Below, one piece after another: positions 1-10,276 of a DNA stretch of 64,000 bases. The stretch lies in assembly GCA_949825045.1 (NCBI GenBank), contig OX463835.1, positions 22,151,201 to 22,215,200 of the forward strand. Direction: 5' to 3'. The notes below the pieces were generated by a model, which searched no databases, had not been told where the DNA came from, and worked only from the letters and a program-made list of their open reading frames with translations. Made by a program: the position numbers and the translations under genes. Position 1 is the stretch's first letter, and each line of letters opens with the position of its first letter. Source of the DNA: Argyresthia goedartella. Taxonomy: Eukaryota; Arthropoda; Insecta; Lepidoptera; Argyresthiidae.

Positions 1-1417
1 CCATTACAGATTTTTTCACTGTCGAACAGCCTATTTGACTAAACTACTGTTTAAGTTATTTCTTTCCCTAGCATGTGATTTTGTATGCCTAACGGCTGGA
101 CGTAAGATCAATAACTTATTATGTAACATCTAAGCTTAACTACGTTCCACAATAAACGATCTGAATCTGATACTGAATCTGAATCGGAACACGCTGAACA
201 TCAAATTTTTAAATAGAATAAGAGGTGCCTGAATTTAGAGATTGTAGAATGAGTCATCATTTTAGATACATCGCTAGCGCCTTCTGCTAATTATAGCATG
301 TATTAATACGAGAAGTGATTATCTGAGCCATGCATATCTATTTGCATTGTATCTAGTCGAGGCTGTAAGAGTAGTTTGTTAATGTTAGTCATTAGATGGC
401 GTTGTTAATCAATTGCTGATCAGTAAAATAAAAAAAATATTTAAAGGATGTGTTTCATATATTTTTTAAGTTATGAATAAGCAAATCACATAGCATCAAT
501 TATCGACTTTTAAAATTAAAAAAATCACTTCACATATTTTGCTGGATCTTATCAATAACTTTAAATTACCTTCATCGCGGTATAGATATTTTACTCATGA
601 GTTAGTATATAATACGGCGACCATTGATGTTGTCTGACCGGTGTTAGACGAGGTGCAAATAGGTACCGTATACTCCTATTCTGTTAATTGTCTACCCGCG
701 TCACCCGTGCGACTGGTTTCATGCGGATGGTATTATGGGAAAGGCGCACTCCTATTCTATCTATCGTGCAGGGACTGGATGGTACTTCGTTACCAAGACT
801 ATGCTAGCTTGTCTGAAAGCAAGTGACAAAAGCACAAGAAGAACCGTAATCTGAAATCAGTAATCCGTATTCAGTAATCCAAAAACTCTACGTTTAATGC
901 GGCGTGTCTGAAAGTTATACAGTTAAATAGTAAATTATTTACTTAGTATCTTGTTTTAATAAATCGTTAACTATTACGATTTTCCAGCATCTCTAAAAAG
1001 TTATTCCAGCAGTTGGAGATACTTCCTGAATCCAGAAAAATATGTTGTATAAAACCGTCCTTTAACTAAAAAATTTAGAGTTTGAAAACATCATAATGTC
1101 ATTAGAAACTAAGTGTCAATTTAGTGTTTAACATTATTTTTTTATCATCAGCGGTTTTTGTGTTATTTTCAAAAACATACTTTTTGCACTTTTCTGTTGC
1201 AGCGCCCGGATATAAGAGTCACGCTGCGGTGTAAACTATTATTTACTTTATTTTATTTGTTTTCTAATTTGTGAAAATTCCAACCAACGCAAATGTTTTG
1301 CTAATTTTGACAATACCAGGCGCCTTAAATACCAATCACAATGATTGTGAGGCAGCAATTTAATATGGGAACGATACATAGCATACGATAAACAATTGGG
1401 CTAAAAAGTGACAACCA
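1..1417. other. gene-poor AT-rich flank
   Basis: No reading frame here shows a recognisable domain. The longest frame (641-826, 61 codons) has no family signature and no splice context, so I do not call it. The stretch is AT-rich with scattered short poly-A and poly-T runs, as expected for lepidopteran intergenic or decayed repeat DNA. Confidence 0.6.
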
Positions 1418-1578
1418 GGGGGTCTACCGCGCAAGCCCCGTCGGCATCGGTATCGACTTCATTTTGACAGCTTACGCGCAAGAATGCACTTTATCATTAT
1501 GAAAATACGGCAAGTCGAATTCAAGCGTCGGTATCGGCACAGCGGGATCAAGCCGATGGCACTGCGCGGTAGACCCCC
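1418..1578. repeat. small TIR element (MITE-like)
   Basis: The 16-bp sequence GGGGGTCTACCGCGCA at 1418-1433 recurs as its exact reverse complement at 1563-1578, bounding a 161-bp stretch. The inside is non-coding and more GC-rich than its surroundings, with several GTCGGTATCGG-like repeats. This is the shape of a short non-autonomous DNA element. I could not identify a clear target-site duplication, so the superfamily stays open. Confidence 0.5.
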
Positions 1579-1715
1579 AGCAGCTCAAGATATTAAGAGC
1601 AAATATGCTACATTGATGTAGCAAATGAAATACCTTCATAACACAACGACTGATGCAATATTCTTGATCGATTCTATATCGAACAACTTTACTTCTATCA
1701 CATAGTTGAAATGCA

Positions 1716-1909
1716 TTAGCTCGAGCAGACTGGAAAGACGTGTTTGTGTTCGTGTCAGCCTGTACCGAACAGATTGGGATTCCTGTGATCAATGTTCCGA
1801 GCAAAGCGAGAGAGCGAGCTTTTGCTCGAATATTGATCACAGGAACCCCAATCTGTTCGGTACAGGCTGACACGAACACAAACACGTCTTTCCAGTCTGC
1901 TCGAGCTAA
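1716..1909. repeat. long fold-back (inverted repeat, about 90-bp arms)
   Basis: Arm 1 (1716-1805) and arm 2 (1821-1909) are reverse complements apart from two substitutions and one single-base indel, separated by a 15-bp spacer rich in GAGC. Transcribed on either strand this would fold into one hairpin of about 90 bp. The reading frames that cross it on both strands are by-products of the symmetry. It could be a fold-back MITE or a hairpin-RNA locus. Confidence 0.85.
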
Positions 1910-2797
1910 TATAATATATGTATATTATTATACAACTACAACAACACAATATATTATAATTCATGGCAATACATGCCTTCTTTGTTCATAATCACACTTT
2001 TTAAACATTACAATATGAAAAATATAAAATTACTTAATTTATAATCATAGACATAATAACCATTGTCATTTCACGTGCAGGTGTAGCAATAAAGGTCACC
2101 TGCCATATTAACCCTATAGTGCACGATTTATTATTTTTCGATGAAAATAAAATATATTGTAGAAAAATATTTAAAGAACACGGGAGAAGTTTTAAAAAAT
2201 AAAAATATATCTTCGTAAAAAAATTAAACGAAAAGTCACTAGGAAAACACTGAACATTTTTGAACCTCTTAGAACATATAAAATGATATTTTATTTGAAA
2301 TAAAAAAAATAAGACGTTTTTTATTCTTTCTTCGGAGTCTGCTAAACGACCTCCAGGAATATGTTATTGATATCTGAAGTTATTATCAAATTATTTGTAA
2401 TGACGATTTTTTTATGTCTATGAAGAAAAGAATTGAAAAAACAAAAATTAAATTATTTAAAGATAAATATAATATGTTAAGTACTTTATACTTTATTGCA
2501 AAAAAACAGAAGATACAGATACATCAGAATGGAAACTAGGTGAATAAAGGCGAGCTTATCTCTAAAATAGATTTCTTCCAGCAAACCTAGGATGGACAGG
2601 ATACATTATAGAACAGGTAGACCGATGTGCACAAAGTATGTTATATTATAGTAATTTAAGTTTATATACAGTAATTTAAGTTTATTAAAACAATATTTAC
2701 ATTTTGGATTACTTAAATAAAAGTAAGAATATAATATAATCATGTTGATATTAACTGCAGCCCTCAGGTAGAAACAGCCGTTAGCACGGCTTACACT
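1910..2797. other. no gene seen; AT-rich
   Basis: Very AT-rich sequence with poly-A and poly-T runs and no coding signature on either strand. It lies downstream of the minus-strand zinc-finger exon and could include 3' UTR or intergenic DNA. Confidence 0.6.
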
Positions 2798-2803
2798 TTT
2801 ATT
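2798..2803 (-). promoter_or_regulatory. candidate poly(A) signal for the zinc-finger gene
   Basis: TTTATT on the plus strand reads AATAAA on the minus strand, about 630 bp past the zinc-finger stop codon. It would give a plausible 3' UTR containing the decayed fingers. AATAAA is common by chance in such AT-rich DNA, so this is only a candidate. Confidence 0.3.
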
Positions 2804-3099
2804 GAACGAAGCAATTTTTAAGGCGAAACACTACGGTACAGGTACGGCTCGCAAATAGGCTTCGTATTAGTTCGACATGCATAACACAGAAAATAAAATT
2901 CTTTTAAGGACATGTCCGCAATCCGACTACCCGTTCGCTTAAACTAACTAAAACTAACTTAACTTCTTAAAAACTAAGGGTAGAGGGGACGGATCGCGAT
3001 TTTGAATCCTATGCCATGGTAATAAGATTTAAAACCCATAAGGGAAAAATGGTCTTAGCTAACGCCGGTGGTAACGGAAGGGTTGAGAGGCTATTTCAT

Positions 3100-3430
3100 C
3101 CAGTTGGCTGCGGGGTTTCTGGCCAGTATGTGTTCGAATGTGGATCACCGAATAGGATTTATTTGCAAATTATGTATGACACACCTTACACTGAAATGGT
3201 TTCTCGTCAGTATGTATTCGAATAAGGACCACCAAATCGGATTTATTTGCAAATGATTTATGACACACCTCACATTGAAACGGTTTCTCGCAATTATGTG
3301 TTTGAATGTGGATCACCAAAATTTGTTTGCAAATGATTTATGACACACCTTACACTGAAATGGTTTCTCGCCAGTATGATTTTGAATGTGGACCACCAAA
3401 TAATATTTATAAGCAAATGATTTGACACAC
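3100..3430 (-). pseudogene. decayed C2H2 fingers beyond the stop codon
   Basis: Reading on past the stop at 3431, the minus strand still carries at least three finger-like repeats of roughly 84 bp. Pieces equivalent to CEVCHKSF and HTGEKPFQC are recognisable, but stops and frameshifts interrupt them. At the break, the codon expected to be GAG (as in FQCEVC) is TAG, and a 2-bp deletion follows in the next Cys-X2-Cys segment. The array was therefore once longer and lost its C-terminal fingers. The plus-strand frames here (3016-3256) are antisense echoes. Confidence 0.8.
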
Positions 3431-4969
3431 CTAACACGGAAATGGTTTCTCGCCAGTATGTTTTCTTATGTGTCCTGTCAAACTTTTTCTAAGTGCAAAT
3501 GACTTATGACACTCCTCACACTGAAATGGTTTCTTGCCAGTATGTGTTCTTATGTGTCTTGTCAAAATAACTTTTCGTGAAAATGATTTATGACACACCT
3601 CACACTGAAATGGTTTCTCGCCAGTATGTGTTCTTCTGTGCTTGATTATATGACTTTTTAGTGAAAATGATTTATGACACACCTCACACTGAATTGGTTT
3701 CTCGCCAGTATGTGTTCTTCTGTGCTCGATTATATGACTTTTTTGTGAAAATGATTTATGACACACCTCACACTGAAATGGTTTCTCGCCAGTATGTGTT
3801 CTTATGTGTACTGTCAAAACTTGTTTATGTGAAAATGATTTATGACACACCTCACACTGAAATGGTTTCTCGCCAGTATGTGTTCTTATGTGTACTGTCA
3901 AAACATGTTTATGTGAAAATGATTTATGACACACCTCACACTGAAATGGTTTCTCGCCAGTATGTGTTTTCTCGCCAGTATGTATTCTTCTGTGCTCGAT
4001 CATATGACCTTTTTGTGAAAATGATTTATGACACACCTCACACTGAAATGGTTTCTCGCCAGTATGTGTTCTTATGTGTTTTGTCAAAATCTGTTTTTCT
4101 GAAAATGATTTATGACACACCTCACACTGAAATAGTTTCTCGCCAGTATGTGTTCTTATGTGTCTTGTCAAAATATGTTTTTCTGAAAATGATTTATGAC
4201 ACACCTCACACTGAAATGGTTTCTCGCCAGTATGTGTTCTTCTGTGCTCGATCATATGACCTTTTTGTGAAAATGATTTATGACATACATCACACTGAAA
4301 TGGTTTCTTGCCAGTATGTGTTCTAATGTGAACGTTCAAATACCTTTGTCGTGCAAATGACTTAAGACAGACCTCACATTGAAATGGTTTCTCGCCAGTG
4401 TGTGTTCTAATCATGTGAACGTTCAAATACCTTTGTTGTGCAAATGACTTAAGACAGACCTCACATTGAAATGGTTTCTCGCCAGTGTGTGTTCTAATGT
4501 GGCATACCAAATGGAATTTATTTATAAATGATTTATGACACATATCACATTGAAATGGTTTCTCGCCAGTATGTGTTCTTATGTGTCTTGTCAAAATATG
4601 TTTTTTTGAAAATGATTTATGACACACCTCACACTGAAATGGTTTCTTCACAACAACACAATCTTCACATGGAAACGGAAGAGTTTTATTATTATGCGGA
4701 TAAATGTCGTATGTAGCGATGTGATGTTCTAATTCTGTTTTTGATGTAAACTTTTTATAGCAGTAATCGCAAATGAAGGTATTTAGTTCAAAGATTTTTG
4801 TGTTTATACCTATGACACAGTTTTTAATTTGTTTACTTGTACTCGTATGAGCGTCAGTTTCCTCTGACTGTTCATCAAGATCTTCTCGGAAGGTGGAGGT
4901 ATCGGTGCTCTTTATCAAATAATCCAAAGTAAATGCATTATCACCATCGTCTTCAGTAGCACTCATCAC
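3431..4969 (-). CDS. C2H2 zinc-finger array, proposed last exon of a ZAD gene
   Basis: The open frame extends up to 5023, but I start the exon at 4969, after a minus-strand acceptor (ACACGCAG) that gives phase 0; the first Met is at 4966. An acidic linker is followed by one degenerate finger and then 14 tandem C2H2 fingers with HTGEKPFQC linkers, which predicts a sequence-specific nuclear DNA-binding protein. Finger helices vary ([27 protein letters not shown] and others) while linkers are almost uniform. Oddities: one finger has an extra residue between its histidines (HMIRTH), and one linker carries an in-frame duplicated THTGEK. The frame ends in an abrupt FPC stop within a finger. The ZAD exons lie at 27585-27728 and 58553-58717; linking them is inference, the finger call is certain. 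Confidence 0.92.
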   Translation of the reverse strand: MMSATEDDGDNAFTLDYLIKSTDTSTFREDLDEQSEETDAHTSTSKQIKNCVIGINTKIFELNTFICDYCYKKFTSKTELEHHIATYDIYPHNNKTLPFPCEDCVVVKKPFQCEVCHKSFSKKHILTRHIRTHTGEKPFQCDMCHKSFINKFHLVCHIRTHTGEKPFQCEVCLKSFAQQRYLNVHMIRTHTGEKPFQCEVCLKSFARQRYLNVHIRTHTGKKPFQCDVCHKSFSQKGHMIEHRRTHTGEKPFQCEVCHKSFSEKHILTRHIRTHTGEKLFQCEVCHKSFSEKQILTKHIRTHTGEKPFQCEVCHKSFSQKGHMIEHRRIHTGEKTHTGEKPFQCEVCHKSFSHKHVLTVHIRTHTGEKPFQCEVCHKSFSHKQVLTVHIRTHTGEKPFQCEVCHKSFSQKSHIIEHRRTHTGEKPIQCEVCHKSFSLKSHIIKHRRTHTGEKPFQCEVCHKSFSRKVILTRHIRTHTGKKPFQCEECHKSFALRKSLTGHIRKHTGEKPFPC

Positions 4970-5142
4970 CTGCGTGTCTTCATCTTGTGGAGAGATGTCG
5001 AAGGAATAAATGAAGCATATCATCAGCCGGCCAGGGCGATATACCGAAGTCTGGAGGAACTCTGCTTGATCCTGTCAACACAGATAGATTGAGTTGAGAA
5101 TGTGCAACTATGTTTAAGGGACAAAAAACAGTAGAGTCCAGT

Positions 5143-5265
5143 GATACGAAGCGAAGGGTCCCGGGTTCGAGTCTCGGAGGGGGCACATGTTTGTGCCATA
5201 GTCATGGTTGTTTATCTATCTAAGTATAATATTTATCGGCTAGTATTTAATCGTACATCAAAAAT
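5143..5265 (+). mobile_element. tRNA-derived SINE fragment
   Basis: GGGTCCCGGGTTCGAGTCTC matches a pol III B-box with the T-arm context of a tRNA and is followed by GGAGGGGGCACATGTTTGTG and a TTTATCTATCTAAGTATAAT stretch. This order (T-arm, GGGGGCACA, TATCTATCTAAGTAT) resembles the 3' half of lepidopteran SINEs as I recall them. There is no A-box half, so it is a 5'-truncated copy rather than a tRNA gene. It sits just upstream of the zinc-finger exon, inside the proposed intron. Confidence 0.6.
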
Positions 5266-5510
5266 ACTGATTTGCACATCAAAAAAGTAGCAGCAAAAAC
5301 ACTTTTTGTGTTTTAAAAATATTTTATGTGTACTCAAGTTTATGTTTTAAGTATTTTTTGTTGTTCTTGCGTGTTCAACCTAACACGAATGATACCTTCG
5401 CTTCGCTCACCCCCTTTACCCTTCAACAAAAATTCCGCAGCATTTTGCCCTAATATGTGCCTTGAAGATCAGTATTTTTGATGTGAAGTTTAATATTTCC
5501 CATATTTATC
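5266..5510. other. no gene seen
   Basis: AT-rich sequence between the SINE fragment and the LINE tail, with no coding signature. Confidence 0.5.
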
Positions 5511-5734
5511 TATTTTTTATTTATTTTATTTATTTATAGTCATTCGTAAGTACAACATTACAGAAATAATTCTAATGCGTTGTACACTCAGCGAACATGA
5601 TACCATTGATAACATATATAATAAGAAATTAAATAACAAATTATTCATTTCACTTCAATCAGAATATCAACTTAACATTAAATTCAAATTACAATAATTC
5701 AAATTACAACTAAGACAACACAATTTAAACACAG

Positions 5735-5902
5735 TCAATTAATTTCAAATGTCAGGTATAAAATTAAACTGCATTTTAAATATTTGAAATTACAAATTAA
5801 ACAACTTAAACACACATTCATCTCGCAAAACCTTACACATTCTCGGACAATATGTCTCCATGGATCACCAAACAAATCAGTCAGTGGTGCCGCAGCCAAC
5901 AG
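5735..5902 (-). pseudogene. LINE ORF2 C-terminus, distal fragment
   Basis: Read from 5902 downwards, the frame continues the ORF2 C-terminal sequence that stops at 10277 on the other side of the Harbinger element. The residues RDSVNAL end the first part, and LLAAAPLTDLFGDPW then RHIVRECVRFCE follow here, a typical LINE C-terminal pattern. The stop is at about 5735, followed by an AT-rich 3' UTR. It was separated from its element by the insertion. Confidence 0.8.
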
Positions 5903-5923
5903 GAGACGTATTTTTGAAGCATT
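5903..5923 (+). repeat. Harbinger left TIR
   Basis: This is the left terminal repeat, starting GAGACGTATTTTTG, directly after the CAG target copy at 5900-5902. Imperfect symmetry with the right end continues through a sub-terminal motif (ATTCGCATACGAA here, TTCGCACACGA at the right end), probably transposase or Myb-protein binding sites. Confidence 0.9.
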
Positions 5924-5989
5924 AGAATTCCAATTCGCATACGAAATCGCGAGATTCGTGCACGAATTTACAAAAACTCAATTTTTGAA

Positions 5990-6057
5990 ATTTCTACTAG
6001 TAGAAATCAAAAACGAGTGGTCCTACCCACTCGTTTTTGATTTCTACTAGTCGAAAC
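5990..6057. repeat. palindrome inside the Harbinger left end
   Basis: The arms share the 20-bp core TAGAAATCAAAAACGAGTGG (6001-6020) against its complement at 6027-6046. The symmetry extends outward about 10 bp more with one or two mismatches, and the loop is about 6 nt. It lies between the left TIR and the transposase start, so it may influence transcription or be a remnant of a smaller fold-back insertion. Confidence 0.85.
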
Positions 6058-6136
6058 TATCTAACCTAAAAATGACATTGACTGCTAAACTTATGTTGAC
6101 ACTACTTACCTAACCTAGAAATAATAAGTTTTTGCG

Positions 6137-8021
6137 ATGGTGAGCCTCGAGGAGTATATTTTGATGAATTACATGAGTGAAGAAGAGGAAGACGAGGTAG
6201 AAATTGAACAGCAGCACTGCAGTGGTTTTTCTGAGACAGAGAAGAAGTTTAAAAAAAATTATCGTCTAACCAAGGCTTGCGCAAGGGATCTAATAGAAGA
6301 AATAAAACCTTTAATGGTTGAAGGCTATAGATCTTCAGATTTGTCTATCGAAACAAAGGTAAAATAACTTGTATCTTACTTAAATGTCATGCCATCCTGG
6401 CCACATCCTTTTGTATCTTAAATAGGAACATAAACCCTGGCCAATTACGTAGCCGCTAAATACCTTATGTACTAACAACTAGAAAGCTGAGTCAGAGTGT
6501 CGATTCGCTCTTTTGGACATTGTTTCTCAAGAAACATTGATTGTACCTATATGATAAATATGTTTCCATCCATATCAAATTGTAGATCATATTTATTACA
6601 GGTTCTCATAGCATTAAATTTTTTTGCTGTGGGATCATACCAAAACTCGGTTGCAAACCACAAAAATGCATGTGTAGCGCAGTCAACTGTCTCAAAGAGT
6701 TTGTCAGATGTTGTTGAAGCACTCAACAATCCTATCATCTTTCAAAAGTGGGTGAAGTATCCATCCACTTACCAAGAGATGGATAAAAATATAAGAAAGT
6801 GAGTACCTAGGTATTGTCTAATTAAATGAGTACGACATTACAAAAACTTATGTTGACACTATTTACCACACGGGTGTGACTATCACAGACTATCTCTGAT
6901 TGTCTTAGGTTGAAAATGATTAGGATTGTTATCCTAATCATTTTCAACCTAAGACAAGCATCTATTGTTGCTAGGCGCATATTTTTATTTATTTAGAGTA
7001 TGACTTTTAAATTTAATATTTTATTGTAGGTTCTACCAATTGTATGGCCTTCCAGGTGTTGTAGGATGCATCGACTGCACACATGTAGCCATACATCCTC
7101 CACCTGTGGATATTTATGATGAGCGAAGCTATGTGAACAGAAAAGGATACCACTCAATAAATACACAATTGGTAGGTACCCTAGGTATCCTGACTCAAGT
7201 CTGACTAGTATTAGTATAAAAATGACTCAAGACTGACTCAAGACTGACTAGTATTAGTATAAAAACTTAAACCTCACTCTTACTTAATCTCATGTTTATT
7301 TTAAGTACTTACCTAAGCCATAAAACTACCATTATATATCTAGATTATTTAATGACTATTTCAGGTTTGTGATGCAGACATGAGAATTTTAAATGTCAAT
7401 GCATTGTACCCAGGTTCAACACACGATTCTTTTATTTGGAATCATAGTGCTGTGCTCCCCATGATGAGGGATATTAATGGACTTGGAAGATATTATTTAA
7501 TAGGTAAAAATAACTAATTCAATACCATCCCATTAAGTGCCTCTCTAGAATACCTTTATAACTTCTATAAATAAAATTTATTTTGTTTTCAAGGTGACAG
7601 TGGCTATGCTTTCCGCCCATGGTTACACACACCTATCTCTGAACCCGAAACAAGACAAGAACAATGCTACAATGCAGCATTTAAAACAGCCCGTGCTACA
7701 ATTGAACGGTGCAACGGTGTACTAAAAACCAGGTTCCGATGCCTTTTGAAACATCGTGTTCTGCACTATCTGCCTGAAAAGGCAATAAAAATTATAAATA
7801 GCTGTTGCATTTTACACAACATGTGTATTGATGCTAATGTCATCTTGGAGGGAGATGAAGATGAGGATGACATTATTCCCGATAACCAGGCTGATTTTGG
7901 GTCACATGTCCAAAACGAAGTATCATCTGACCCAGATCCCACAAGTGGTGGTCAAAGGCGTAATAGAGATTTGATTGCTGCCGAACAAATTCGAGATAGA
8001 ATAGTTCAAAACTATTTTTAA
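6137..8021 (+). CDS. PIF/Harbinger transposase (5 exons)
   Basis: Exons I infer: 6137-6358, 6602-6798, 7030-7171, 7365-7503 and 7594-8021, all with GT-AG borders and compatible phases, giving about 375 residues with no internal stop. The N-terminal part is acidic and then helical (LTKACARDLIEEIKP, a helix-turn-helix-like region). The DDE_4-type catalytic core follows: first Asp in VVGCIDCTHV, second Asp in GSTHDSFIW, Glu in TIERCNGVLKTRF, plus the conserved GDSGYAFRPW. It should act as an endonuclease/strand-transferase on the TIRs, usually with the Myb-like partner encoded opposite. The C-terminus is Asp/Glu-rich and ends RDRIVQNYF. An intact triad and open frame suggest a recent insertion; activity is not shown. 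Confidence 0.93.
6900..6957. repeat. perfect 27-bp-arm palindrome in a transposase intron
   Basis: Arm 6900-6926 and arm 6931-6957 are perfect reverse complements around a 4-nt TGTT loop. It lies in the second intron of the Harbinger transposase, where it could fold in the pre-mRNA without touching the coding frame. Confidence 0.95.
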
Positions 8022-8489
8022 TTACTTAAAAACCTATAATTAAAAAACCATTGAATTACAAATTGTGGTGTTTTATTTTGATCAAGTTAACATGGGTACA
8101 TATATTAATCAATAATAATTTCAATGTAAAAATCAACAAATAATTATATAAAACTAAACAAATCAGAGATCATTTATTCTTTCCTTTTCATTAAAACTAA
8201 AAGTTATTTATTATACATATATCAATCAATAATCAACAGGACCTTCCAGTAATCAATAAAAGTATTATAATTTAAATGTAAAAATCAAGAAATAATTATA
8301 TAAACTAAACAAATCACAGATCATTTATTCTTTTCTTTTCATTAAAACTAAAAGTAACTGCACATTTATCAATCAATAATCAACAGGACATTACAATTAT
8401 CAATAAATCTCCTAAGTTCTAAGTATAATAAGTTAAATGTAAAAATCAACAAATAATTACTAATCAAACCAAAGATCATTTATTCTTAC

Positions 8490-9926
8490 CTTCATTAAAA
8501 TTACTTAATAAATCTTTTAATATCAAGTTCCGATCCTCCTGCAATTTTAAATAATGTGTTTGAAATTGAATCGTACTTTCCACTAATTTTCTTTTTAATT
8601 CAATTTTTTCTTTAAGTAGACTTCATATTAATTTTCTTTTTATTCGCACCAGTTTTCTTTCCTGCAATATAGAATGTATCTATAATATACCTGTTAGATG
8701 TCTATAATACACTTGAACCTTAAAAACTGTATAGGTGTCTAATGATAAATAAAAACATACTATTTTCTTTGACTCCATGTTGATCAGGTTCCCGATTATT
8801 ACCACTGCCACTGGCTCCTTGATCTTGATAATCAGGATTGGGTTCCTGATCGACAGTGACTTCATATTCCCAAACAAATTCAGGGGGTGGCTGTATAGCA
8901 GGTATTTCTATAAAAAAACATTCATTATATAAAATTATATTTAGAGAATTCAAAATATTAGTTTTTGCAAAGTAGATCAAATAACTCATTTAAATAAAGC
9001 AAGTTTACAACTGCTTCAGATATGCACTTCTTCTTGTACTGTAAGACCATTGGAAAATCTGAATAACACTGTTGCCACAGTTATCAAGCTGCAGAAATGG
9101 CCTTTTGTGTAGGCTTGACATTCCTACTAAAGCATGAGAAAGGGTCTAATTGATATACCACTACTTATTATGAATAAAACTTACCCACAGCATGCTCTTC
9201 ATTTGCGTGGGACTCTACTATGGACTCTGCCACCCCCTCATGTCCCTCCACACTGTTTTTATTAATTAGAGCCACTACTCCCTCTTCAAAGTCATTCATT
9301 GGATCTGGTGGTGGACCTCCACCAGTTTTATTAAAAGCTTTATTAAAATCAGCCTTTTTGGATTTTGCCTTTGATTGAAGGTCTTGCCAAGTCTGAAATA
9401 ATAAGGTTTAACTTTGATTAGAGTGCACTTAGGCCATAACTTTTATAAAATGACACCCCTAAGTGCGCCTGAGTCAGAATAATTATATACTATGACCATC
9501 GTCATAATCAGTCAATAAGCGGTCATTGCCGTTGGAGTGTAGTGTGTGTACCTCCCCCCCCCCTTATCAACACTGACCAAATTCGACCAACCCACTGCCA
9601 CTTCAGCTTAGCAGTTATGTTGATGACCGGTTTCTGTTAGATGGCTTCATTTACAATGTGATCCATCAAATCTCTTTAATCAATACTATAGGTCCAAAAA
9701 AATAGGTTCCCCTTACCTTACGCCAAAGGCGCCAGTCTTTTTGTGACCCCGGAATTGCATTTAATATACTAGTTATAGTCTCCCATGCCTGCTGTCCATC
9801 TTTCAGCGTAAAATTTTTGGAAAACTTGCCACTTCTCAAAAGTGGTCGTTCCCGCATCAGATCAAGCAGCGCCTCTTTTTGGGCCCTACTCAGATGGCCT
9901 GACGACTTCTTATTTCTTTTATCCAT
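8490..9926 (-). CDS. Harbinger Myb/SANT-like DNA-binding protein (4 exons, frame-broken end)
   Basis: Exons inferred on the minus strand: 9926-9717, 9392-9185, 8907-8761, then from 8661. ATG at 9926 starts MDKRNKKSSGHLSRAQK. The trihelix/Myb-like domain shows LLDLMRERPLLRSGKF, then W residues in DGQQAWETI and KDWRLWRKTWQDLQSKAKSK, the usual partner protein of Harbinger transposases that helps nuclear import and end binding. The middle is acidic and low in complexity. In the last exon the spliced frame stops early, while another frame goes on with a Lys/Glu/Leu-rich coiled-coil tail (KEKIELKRKLVES, LKLQEDRNLILKDL). A frameshift near 8620 has therefore probably removed that tail. Confidence 0.82.
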
Positions 9927-10255
9927 GTTTGTTACAATAACAAGGAAACACAAATTACACTGTAATCCAACCAAAGCAAAACAAACGCTAAAAATCAAAA
10001 TTATCGTTTCGACACAATGACATTGTAACTTTTTAATTAACGTTCCGTTCCCCCATTATCCATTACCGGTTTTTTAAATTCATGACTTTTTGCTTTCCGG
10101 TTTTTTTCTTTTTTGCGTGAAATGGAATTTCTTGAAGGTTTTGAATGTATTGGCAACACAGATTTCGAGTGATTCAAAAATACGTAAAATTAGGGGCATT
10201 AGAAAATAAGTTCGCACACGATTTATTTTCGTGTGCGAATTCAAGATTCATTTCG

Positions 10256-10276
10256 AATGCTTCAAAAATACGTCTC
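10256..10276 (-). repeat. Harbinger right TIR
   Basis: This is the exact reverse complement of 5903-5923, followed by the second CAG copy at 10277-10279. A sub-terminal hairpin (TTCGCACACGA at 10211-10221 against TCGTGTGCGAA at 10229-10239) and a second partial copy of the terminal motif at about 10173-10186 lie just inside. Confidence 0.9.

Larger units (their letters stand above)
5903..10276. mobile_element. PIF/Harbinger DNA transposon, complete
   Basis: The 21-bp TIR GAGACGTATTTTTGAAGCATT at 5903-5923 is matched perfectly by its reverse complement at 10256-10276, and weaker symmetry extends about 50 bp further in. The element is flanked on both sides by CAG (5900-5902 and 10277-10279), a 3-bp target duplication as known for this superfamily. 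It carries the usual two genes in convergent arrangement: a DDE transposase on plus and a Myb/SANT-like protein on minus. It lies inside a LINE ORF2, which fixes both ends. Confidence 0.92.

Noticed and set aside
1472..1991. Open frames starting MFVFVSACTEQIG on both strands
   Set aside because: They arise from the fold-back symmetry. The same peptide start appears on both strands because the arms are inverted copies.
3661..4326. Plus-strand open frame of 221 codons with repeated [17 protein letters not shown]
   Set aside because: It is the antisense of the C2H2 finger array. The periodicity comes from the 84-bp finger unit, and the protein has no independent signature.
3431..4700. Regular 84-bp direct repeats resembling a minisatellite or CRISPR-like array
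   Set aside because: The repeats translate into perfect C2H2 fingers with variable helices. There is no leader or cas gene, and the genome is eukaryotic.
5150..5190. tRNA gene suggested by GGGTTCGAGTC
   Set aside because: Only the B-box/T-arm is present, with no acceptor-stem pairing or A-box. It fits a SINE fragment better.
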